DNA of 64,000 nt from Coniella vitis (taxonomy: Eukaryota > Ascomycota > Sordariomycetes > Diaporthales > Schizoparmaceae), in NCBI GenBank assembly GCA_011317545.1, contig WUJK01000002.1:4154001-4218000 (forward strand), in the 5' to 3' direction. The notes beneath the pieces are model-generated. The model was not told where the DNA came from, ran no database searches, and was given only the letters and a program-made list of their open reading frames with translations. Of the stretch, positions 1-8,641 are shown one piece after another; the first letter of the stretch is position 1, and each line of letters opens with the position of its first letter. The position numbers and the translations under genes were made by a program.

Positions 1-2070
1 GCCGTTGGCAATGACAGTATCCTTGGTTTGTGACGAATAGTTGCCGATGGGAGAAGCAGCCTCAAGCTCCAAGACCCAGTAGTTGAAGGCATCATTTCTC
101 CACAAGAGGTATACGTCCAGGTTGCTGCCATAATGCAGTACCTTTCTCTTCTCGGTGACGTTCCACTGTACAGCCACCGTAGAGCCGACCGTTGCAATCT
201 TGACGGTGGAGGAGTCGCCCTCGATTGTGGGCTTCCCCAGGCTGGACGGAAATGCAAATTCGTGTGTCTCGCCGGCCAGGCCATAAAGCAGAAGGACCGC
301 CCTTTCCCCAGTGGAACCGTGTGTATAAATATCCGCCGACGAGTAGACAAGATTGTGACCACCAACATCATAGTCTGTCACCTGCACCTTGGAATCCCGC
401 CCATCCAGAATCAGCGTGCCGCCGAGCTGTGGAATGGTGATATTGCCAGCACTGGTAGGAACCGTGAGAGTGTAAGGCGTCTTGTCAAGAGAGGTATAGT
501 CCGAGTGTCGAGTCACGTAAAAGTTGGTGACATTGCCCAAGACGGGTGTCGTTGCGATCTCTGGTGTGCTGACGTACGAGGTGTTGGTGAGGTTGCCGGG
601 AGTCGCGGAAAGATAAGCTGGAGAGGCCTTGATGAATTGAGCAATAAGTTTCGCCTCTGCGTACTTCTCGCGCGTAATTGTACGGTCCTCCTTGACAACC
701 GCGCCGTAGTCGTAAGAAGTGTAAGCGCCTGGTTGTCCCAGATTTCCCCAATTCGTACCACCATATGTCTGCGTCAAGTTAGCCAGAGTCAAAGGGTGCT
801 TTGTACACAAGAAGGACTAGTGGCTTACCATGTAGAGGTTGAAGATGGTGATTCCAAAGCCAAAGTTGTTCTTGTAAAAGACTCTCTCGGCTTCGGGGCC
901 AATCAAGGCGGCGCATTCTTCGAGGTCCCAGGAACCGCCCCAATAAGCAATGGCGCCTCCTTGGTATTCTGGGATCGCGTAGGGAGTCTCTGGGCTTTGT
1001 TCAAGGTGAAGCTCCCGGAAATTCGTGGGCAAGGCGTCAGCAGCCCAGACCTCGGGCTCGCTACCTGTGTGACAAGTTAATTGGCGTACCCTAACTATGT
1101 ACAGGTGCCATTATCGTATATAGAGAGGACTTACATGTCCAACCAATGGGATAACTGTCGTGGCCATAAATATCTGGCCCCCCTGGCTCGCCAGGAGTGA
1201 AGAGTCCAATGGCGGAGGCTTCATTATTGATGAATGGCACGGTGACACCAGAGTCTCGGAACAACTGGACCACCTCCGTCATGTACTCTACATCTGGCCA
1301 TTCGATCCAAGAGGCGCCATACGTGTACTCATTCTCGTACTGCATGGCAATTACCGGGCCGCCTTTTGTGATTTCCGCATCCGCAATGAGCCTGCCAATG
1401 TTGGACACGTAGTTCTTTGTTGCGTCAACATAACCACTCTCATTGGTACGTAAAATGGCAGGTTGCCGCTGTAGCCAGCCTGGGAAGCCTCCTCCGGCAG
1501 CCTCGGCATCTGCTCTGGTGTTAGTGATTTATTTCATATTCGTCTTTCTAACTCTTGGAATGCAACCCACTGATATAAGGTCCAGGGCGAGCAAGCAGGT
1601 ACAGGCCGGCCTCGGCAGCAGCCTCGAAGAAAGGCTCAAAGGCAAATACGCCCTCTGCAGTGAATTTTCCCTGTGTACCTTCGAGAAGGCGCCAGTCGAC
1701 GTAAAAGGTGGCTCCGTTGTAACCCAAGGCCTTGATCTTTTGGAAGATATCAAGCCAAAGACCAGGAACAGGCAAGCGGAAAGGATGGAATTCGCCCGAG
1801 TAGAACATGATGCGTTCACCTCGCACAAACAGGGATTGGGAGTCCCATGTTACCTATAGGATCTCGTTAGCGGTTTTTTGGTTCCTTTTTCATCTGTATA
1901 GCAGGATTTGATGGCAGCAGGAATTTGTTCTTTGGGCATACCACGTCTTGGAGTGCATCTTGCCTACTTGACTCGGCAACTGCAAGATGCTGGCCCCCTA
2001 TGAATGCTCCCAGCACTCGAAAACTGCATGCGGATGCCCAGGCAGCCGTGATCCAGTGTCGTGCCACCAT
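1..2070 (-). CDS. GH35 beta-galactosidase, N-terminal part (continues past the window edge)
   Basis: Secreted glycoside hydrolase family 35 enzyme releasing terminal beta-galactose from galactosides and plant cell-wall galactans. Five exons fit on the minus strand: 2070-1942, 1853-1571, 1509-1135, 1064-829 and 768-1, giving 597 in-frame codons before the window ends; fungal members are usually about 1000 aa. The first ~25 residues look like a signal peptide. Exons 2-3 carry the conserved stretch GEFHPFRLPVPGLW and RPGPYINAEA across a splice. QYENEY holds the expected acid/base Glu (about E198), and AIPEYQGG holds the expected nucleophile (about E295), close to the positions known in fungal homologues. 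Introns are 61-88 nt with GT...AG ends. A TATAAAGG lies about 130 bp upstream. Family assignment is firm; substrate preference is inferred. The C-terminal half is not visible. Confidence 0.93.
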
Positions 2071-2200
2071 GATGGATCGATTTCCTTAAAAGCCCAAGAG
2101 TTCAAGGCTTCAAGACGGGACGAGAGGCGGGAAAGCGAGAAGCACGGCCGCACAGCAGGATAAGATCATACACGCATCTTACCTGCCAGAGGCATGCCCC

Positions 2201-2208
2201 CCTTTATA
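2201..2208 (-). promoter_or_regulatory. TATA-like box of the GH35 gene
   Basis: TATAAAGG on the minus strand, about 130 bp upstream of the GH35 start codon at 2070. Position and sequence suit a fungal TATA box for a regulated secreted enzyme; no transcript data are available. Confidence 0.4.
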
Positions 2209-3114
2209 CATCCTCAACATGATGGAATGTGCCATGGCGAGACTGCATATATGAACAAGCTTGAATGCGGGAGGACGTTCCGAGGAGCCGCACTGTCGAG
2301 AAGTGCTAACGCATGTTGGAGAGCGCTGGCTGGTGGAATTTGGCAGGCCGCAGGGCCAACCGGGGCAGAGTGGCTAATTGAAATTCTGGGGAAATAGTGG
2401 GCCCCTACAGCGAGTCTGGACAAGGCGAATACACGGTTTGCATACTTGACAAGTGGAACAGCGACCTGGGGTAAAAGTATAAAGACGATAGCCGAAGAGA
2501 CGAAGGTTCACGAATGCAGTTGACAGAGGGCTGTGTACTTATGTATACGTTGGTGACGATAGGCTTCAGGGTTGGGGTTAGGGCTGGAGTCAGGGCCGGG
2601 GGGCTGTCCCCACGATGTTCGGCCCCGTTCCATGCGAGATTCGACCATCACTGGCATTTGACGGAATATGCGGGTTGGACGTTATTCAGCTCAGCGTAGA
2701 CTCTGTCGAGTACGCGGGGTCGGCCAGTACCGTCAGTCCTATTCGCATGTACCTGCCAAAGGCTGATGACTCGCCCACCAAGATGACAGGGTGACTCTCG
2801 CCGAAGATGCCTCAATTCCTCAAGTTCCTTGTTAGCCAGCCGGGCCCGAACATCGCAGCTTCCCTCTGCGCAAGACCCACACCCCACCACCCCGGCAGCC
2901 CCCCACGTCCGACCCCGCGTCCACCCTTGTCACTTATTTAATCGCTGCCCTCCATAACTTGGAATTTCTTTCTGCCATTGACGACGGTCACGATCCTCTC
3001 ACCTTCTCTTGCCTCCACCTTCACCTCCAGCCTTTCCTCACTCCCACCCTCGATCACGCTCAACACAGCTCCTCTCCCATCACTCTCTTCTCGCCACCGA
3101 TTCCCATCGCCGAA
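2209..3114. other. Divergent intergenic region between GH35 and dehydrogenase genes
   Basis: Promoter space shared by the minus-strand GH35 gene and the plus-strand dehydrogenase. It holds a G-rich stretch at 2568-2602 with telomere-like GGGTTGGGG and TTAGGG units, a TATTTAA at about 2936, and a C-rich pyrimidine leader from about 2990 to the start codon. Open frames here lack recognisable protein features. Confidence 0.5.
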
Positions 3115-4080
3115 ATGAAGCTGCTCGTGCCCACCCCCGAGTCGTGCAACCGCTCGCTCAACCTCGACATCCAGTCCATCAAGGGCTTCCCCGTCACCAT
3201 CCACCACTACAACGTCAAGGAGCCCATCCCAGAAGAGCTCATTGACGCAGAGTTCCTCGTCACCTGGACCAACTCGGCCAGCAACCTTTCCGATGCCGCC
3301 AAGCGCATGAAGAACCTCAAGTGGATCCAGTCTTGCGCCGCTGGACCCAACGATGTCTTCTCGGCTGGCTTCGACCCTTCCATTGTAGTTTGCTCTGGCT
3401 CTGGCCTGCACGACCACACCGTCGCCGAGCACACCCTTGGCCTCCTCCTCAATGCCGCGCGTCGCTTTTATGAGATGCGCGACTTCCAATCTCGCTCCAC
3501 CTGGCCCCAGCACCTCGGTGGCCCCCTGCCCGACCGCCCCAAGGACAACTTCACCACCCTGCGCGACGCCAACATCACCATTTGGGGCTTTGGCAACATT
3601 GCAAAGAAGCTTGCTCCCTGGTTGGTGTCCTTGGGCGCCAATGTGCGGGGTATTGCGCGCAAGGCAGGCGTTCGCGACGGCTACGAGGTGGTTGGAGAGG
3701 ACCAGCTGGCCGACGTGCTCAAGACGACAGACGCGCTCGTCATGATCCTGCCCGGCGACGCAAGCACCAACCATGCCCTCAACGCCGAGAGGCTGGCCCT
3801 CTTGCCCAAGCACGCCTGGGTTGTCAACGTGGGCCGCGGCACCTGCATCGACGAGGAGGCGCTGTATAACTCACTGTCCAAGGAAGAAATCGGCGGTGCT
3901 GCGCTCGATGTCTTTGTCAAGGAGCCGCTGCCGAGCGATTCCAAGCTGTGGGGGGCCAAGAACTGCGTCGTCAGCCCTCACGCCGCAGGCGGCAGGCCGC
4001 AGGGTGCCGAGGATCTGATTACCGAGAACCTGAGGAGATTCCTGGCTGGCCAGACGCTGAAGAACTACATCAAGTTGTAA
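3115..4080 (+). CDS. D-isomer-specific 2-hydroxyacid dehydrogenase
   Basis: NAD(P)-dependent oxidoreductase interconverting 2-oxo and D-2-hydroxy acids, probably cytosolic. The single exon encodes 321 aa. The start chosen is the ATG at 3115 in a good context (gccgaaATGaag); the frame is open further upstream but has only a TTG and pyrimidine-rich leader-like sequence. The nucleotide-binding fold shows WGFGNIAKKL at about residues 157-166. The catalytic set of the family is visible: Arg241 in NVGRG, Glu270 in VKEPLP and His289 in SPHAAG. The size fits the compact glyoxylate/hydroxypyruvate-reductase-like branch rather than phosphoglycerate dehydrogenase, which carries an extra regulatory domain. 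The exact substrate cannot be read from the sequence. Confidence 0.92.
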   Translation: MKLLVPTPESCNRSLNLDIQSIKGFPVTIHHYNVKEPIPEELIDAEFLVTWTNSASNLSDAAKRMKNLKWIQSCAAGPNDVFSAGFDPSIVVCSGSGLHDHTVAEHTLGLLLNAARRFYEMRDFQSRSTWPQHLGGPLPDRPKDNFTTLRDANITIWGFGNIAKKLAPWLVSLGANVRGIARKAGVRDGYEVVGEDQLADVLKTTDALVMILPGDASTNHALNAERLALLPKHAWVVNVGRGTCIDEEALYNSLSKEEIGGAALDVFVKEPLPSDSKLWGAKNCVVSPHAAGGRPQGAEDLITENLRRFLAGQTLKNYIKL

Positions 4081-5020
4081 ATTTTCCATGCATGAAGCAG
4101 GCTGGTGGAAGGATTGGTCAGCACGGGTGGCATCAAATCCGCGCGGGAATAATTATCCATAATAGACGATTGAACGATGCATGCATCGCCTGTGTTTTAT
4201 GCTCAGAAAATAAGACATTCTTAAGACGTTAGATTACAGTTTTGGAATCACATAATGTTTTGAAGGATACATATTGACAACCTTTGGGCCGGCAACTATG
4301 GTCTCACACTCTCTCTCATTCAGAGAGCCACTTTTATAGTGTTTCACATAAGTCCTTCTCTTGCGTGCCGCCCTGACAAGACTTGGGTTTGTGGCTTGGC
4401 AGGCCTCATGCAGAGCAAAGCAGACTCTGTTTTATGCCACAATGGCCGTTCTTTTGTGCAAACCAATCTGCAACGCCGAGTGGCTGGCGGAGGATTGCGT
4501 TTGCGGCTGGCTGAAGAGAGAGGCCCGTATACAGTCAAGTAGAATGGCAGAGACAGGTTAGCATTACGGGAAGAAGCTGTCTTGAGGCACAACAAGCAAG
4601 CCAGTTTTTGTCTCGCGCTCTCTCCATCTCCTTGGCTGTGCTGTTACTACGAATCAGTTTGATGTCGATTTGAAGAGAAAGACGAAAAGAGATATAATCA
4701 CGCTGGTATCAATCAATATTCAGCGCGGGTTCTGAAAGGATTCTTGTATTCTGATAACGCTGTATCGATAGAGCCTGTATTATCTATAACTAGAATTTAA
4801 GGATCGTGTAAACGCTCTTTGGAGGTAAAAGTAGCCCTGAACAAGTAATACCATCGGAAAGGAACATTAAAAAGAAAAGAAAAGACAAGTTTGAAACAGT
4901 GCTGCCAATACCGACACTCTCTTCTATCCCCTGTCCCCAAACCCTCATATTAGGCTCAACCCACCCGCCAGCTCCTCTTGCTCACTGCCCCCAAAGACAA
5001 GTGACACCCACCAACCTTGC
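4081..5020. other. Convergent 3' intergenic region
   Basis: Lies between the 3' ends of the dehydrogenase (plus) and the cysteine-module gene (minus). Composition turns AT-rich from about 4640 to 4900. No coding sequence or RNA gene is supported; short open frames on both strands have no recognisable features. Confidence 0.5.
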
Positions 5021-5587
5021 TCAGTTGTTGACGCAGAAAGGAATCCCACCCGCCGAGGCCAGAGGCTCGCAGTGGGATCCGCGCGGGCAGAGCCCGTTGA
5101 GCACCAGCTGGTTCGACGCGTTGCACACGTTGATGCCGGCCTTGTTGGGCGTGCAGGTGTAGGTTCCGGGGGTGGCACAGTAGGGAGGAGGAGACGCAGG
5201 GCCGGGGCCGGGGCCGCCGGTGCGCTTGGCCTTGTTGGGGCCGTAGCAGTAGGGCAGGCCGTTGACGTCGTCGTAGTCGCAGTAGTCGCCTGCGGGGCAG
5301 CTTCCTACTTCCTGTATAAAAAAAAACACGGGTGCGTTAGGATTTTGTTCTTTTGGTAGAGATCAGAGGAGGGGGAGATATGGGATGAGAGCAAGGTCAC
5401 AACTAACAACAAAGTATCCGCTGATGCTGCACTGCTTGATGGAGCGACCGTCCAGTGAGCACTGGTACTGGCCAAAGGTGCATGAGCCTCCGGCAGGAGG
5501 AGCCGCAGGAGGAGCCGCAGAAGGAGCCGCAGAAGGAGCCGCAGAGACGGCGGCGACAAGGGCGGCGATGACGGTGGCGAACTGCAT
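5021..5587 (-). CDS. Small secreted protein with two tandem six-cysteine modules (CBM19-like)
   Basis: Two exons, 5587-5408 and 5311-5021, encode 156 aa. The donor is taken as GTTAGT at 5407 and the acceptor as ATACAG ending at 5312, which joins in phase 0; a GTTGTT donor one codon earlier is a less likely alternative. An N-terminal signal peptide (MQFATVIAALVAAVSA) is followed by an Ala/Pro-rich linker made of SAAP and AAPP units. Two cysteine modules follow. Each runs C-x-x-G-x-Y-x-C, an internal Cys, then G-x-C-P-x-G-x-x-C and a final G-x-P-x-C, six cysteines per copy, about residues 37-83 and 100-150. The spacing resembles the CBM19 chitin-binding fold, so carbohydrate binding outside the cell is plausible but not shown. 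No catalytic domain is present. It could equally be an effector-type cysteine-rich protein. Confidence 0.8.
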
Positions 5588-5757
5588 TTTGACTTGTTGT
5601 GCGGTGGATATGGCAGTTGGTGTGCTGAAGGAGGATAGAAAAGTGTTGTGGAAGCGTTGAACGGTTTTCAGTGGTCTTGAAGAGGTGAAATGTTTGGATG
5701 ATGTTGATGAGGATCTGATTCTCAAAGTCCTCTCTCTCAAGCGGTCGAGCACCGTCT

Positions 5758-5765
5758 TCTTATAG
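5758..5765 (-). promoter_or_regulatory. TATA-like box of the cysteine-module gene
   Basis: CTATAAGA on the minus strand about 170 bp upstream of the start at 5587, followed by an A/G- and CTT-containing leader. Consistent with a fungal TATA box; not experimentally supported. Confidence 0.4.
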
Positions 5766-8641
5766 TCCGTCCAGAATAGATTCATCTGTACCGTTCACCT
5801 GGGATACACCACCACTGGCTCTCCTCCGCCTCCTTCTCTCTCGTACTCGAGGCTATCGGCACCACCCACAACCCCTCCCCCCCTTCCATGGCCGATATGG
5901 AGCCTTGTAAGTGCCGAAGATGCTTCCATCCAGGTAGGTCTCTCCGAGGCTGTGAAGCTGAGAGGCCAGAAGGCACAGCAAAACCGTATACACCAGATCA
6001 CCCGCCGCCAATGTGCCGCCCCGAAGCTGACAAGTCTAGCACCGGCAAACAAAGAGACGTCAAGGTGTGGTGAGCAGCACTCGGGCACCCCAAAAACAGA
6101 CTGCCTTGTCTTGCCATTGGCAGACTGCCGCAGGGCCGCCGCCTTAGCTTTCCCCAGAACCACCCATACGAAGACGTGGGCTAGCATCCCAGCGCAGTGC
6201 GATGGCTAAGCATCATCCTCCCGCCAAAAGATACTTCAAAAGAGTGCTCCTTGCCATGCTACGTAACATTGGGCTTCGACTCAGGACCGGGAGCGCCCTT
6301 GGCTGAGCCTTTGTGGCGGCGCGAGGGCAAGGTGCAAGAAAGAGGCAGACGCTGGACGAGAAAGTCAAAAGGGTGGCAGAGCAAACAGCGACAAGGTTGG
6401 GCCAAAAGTCAATCACAACCCGCCCATGTGCTATTTTGATTTCTCGACTCGCGCCTCAGCCCTACGCTAGACTCGCTCGTGCAGTCCATATATAGCAGAG
6501 TTTGAGGCTAGGAAGCTGGCCGGGAAGTCCAAGTCGTTGTTAGACAATGGTACACTTCTCCAGTAGAGAGAGTCTCGAGGACATGAGCGCCGCCGTCGAT
6601 ATCTGAGAGCCGCAGTGAGAAAGAAGTGCCCCTCATCACTGAATGTATGAGACGTTTTCTGTTTCCCTTCACTTGAACCGCCAGAGCTCAGCCGCAAGTA
6701 CACTCAGCCGTCCTTGGCGGCGCATCAGCACAAGCCGTTTTCGCACGACTGAGAATAACGTTATGTATATACCGTGGCGCTGGTGCGGACGCCGACTGGC
6801 TGACAGCTGTGCCCAAGATTCCCTTTCCAGCAGCTTGCACGATAGCAGTGCTAGTCGTATGGTATCCTCGATTCGTTCCGTGGTCAAGGCTACCAGCCCC
6901 TCGACAGTAGCCTTCGTCAACAACCAATGCGCAGCAAATCCGCCCCATAGGCCCAGTACATAAACAGTTCAAACAGACAGCTTGATCTCACGTATGCCTT
7001 GAATTGATAGACAGCACTCAGTTCACACCACCCCGCAAAACGAAACGTCCACCGAATCCAAAGCCACCCAAGCAAGTAATTCTGCACCAGAACTGCACCC
7101 CTCTCACCTATCCTGTCCATCAGTTTCCCCCCTCCCTCGCTGCCGACTACGGATGTCGTCAGCATCACCTGATTCGGCTGGTCAGGCTGGACTCTCTCCT
7201 GCTGAACAAGCCAGCCTCTTTTGCGCTGGCCCTCAACTCGTAGTGGAAAAATGGCGTACCAGCGGGATGGCCGGATCAGCACGACGCCGTTCGCAAGTGC
7301 TTACATCGTTTTCCGATTCAACCTTTCGCGTAAACAAATCGTCTACTCCAAAGGACGGCTCCTTTCTCCAAAGCCACGGAAAGACATAAAGCACGTGGTT
7401 ACATGGCATGAGGTGACATGAGATGGCATGGCCGAGTGAATCAAATCCGTATTCACTCACCGTCGGCACTTGGGAGCAGATCAAATGACAAACATCAGCT
7501 CAAACACACATTTCTGCTGTTTGTCTTGTTCATACCTCGTGTAGACCAGCACGCTTTCTTTTTGGTAGACTCTCACTTCACGCTCCTCCTCCTCCTCCTC
7601 CTCCTCCTCCTCCTTCTTCTTCTTCTTCTTCTTCTTCTTCTGCCTGCGGCTCAATAATGCCACTCTTCCAAGCCGTGGCTTTGAGACAAGCTTCCAGACC
7701 AACATTCCCTCAGCACTCAAATCGCTCGCCACCTAAACGTGTATTGACCTTTCAGTGAAAAAGGCTGCAGCTCGCTGCTACCCTTCATATCAACCACTAT
7801 ACATACCTCACTCTCTCAAAGCCTTGCTTGACCCATACTTTGGAACCTCTTCCAAGACCCCTCCCTCATTCTTAATAGTAATATCTATACCCAAAACGGC
7901 ATATTTTTATCGCCACACTATGGGGCAATGGCGCTATAGCCGTTGACCGGTTCGGATTCCCTACCTACTCTGATTCTTCTTCTCTTTTATACCAGCAGCT
8001 TCAGCTTTGTTTTTATTTATATATACCTATATATACATCTTTTTGGCCAGCTGGGAGTCTGAAATATGAGGAGTCATGTTGGTGGCTGCCTCTTGGCATC
8101 TCCAATACAGGCTGGAACTGCGCTTTTCTTCTGGGCTTTTTGCATTACATTACAGCTTTACAGTATTACTCCAGGATCCTGACCAATGGCACAGAACATA
8201 GTGAGCGTAATAAGAAGCAGCAGAATACGGTTAGCACATTCTTGGATCCGAGGGCCGGCTGTCGTCGGGTCACCTGTTTTGAGCATGGCACACATGACAT
8301 GGAGAGAAAGAACAATACGAACATGGGCAAAGCACTCATCGAATTACTGGGAAACACGAGATGATCCTTCGCATAGGTCCAGCAATGCGACATCTGTGCC
8401 AGGCAAAAGTCTTATTGTCGACAGCAAGTGATGAAGTTTTTTTTTTTTTTTTGTATTCCTCTTTGGGTCTTCCTCATGGTCAGTATCAGCTTGGCCATAC
8501 TGTTTGTACACGTTGAATTTCTTGTAAAAGTCGTTCCTTGCAACGTACTGGATTCCCGTCATAGAGTTTAAGAATTCTTCGTAATGTCCCTTTACACATG
8601 CTGCGTGAGCCAAAAATGGTAAACACATAGGTAGGCCCTGT
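5766..8641. other. Gene-poor intergenic stretch of about 2.9 kb
   Basis: Between the promoter of the cysteine-module gene and the 3' end of the G-patch gene. Many short open frames overlap on both strands but none has recognisable domains, sustained codon bias or convincing splice partners. The stretch contains a triplet microsatellite at 7583-7641 and a T tract at 8437-8452. It may hold regulatory DNA or noncoding transcripts; nothing specific can be called. Confidence 0.5.
7583..7641. repeat. (CTC)n(CTT)n triplet microsatellite
   Basis: About ten CTC/TCC triplets run directly into about nine CTT/TTC triplets, a perfect pyrimidine tract of roughly 59 bp outside any supported gene. Confidence 0.9.

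Noticed and set aside
133..1080. 315-codon plus-strand open frame
   Set aside because: It is the antisense shadow of GH35 exons 4-5, which carry family motifs on the minus strand.
2938..3813. 291-codon minus-strand frame over the dehydrogenase
   Set aside because: Shadow of a gene with intact catalytic Arg, Glu and His.
5795..6187. 130-codon minus-strand frame upstream of the cysteine-module gene
   Set aside because: No domain, poor start context, and overlapping frames on both strands are similarly open.
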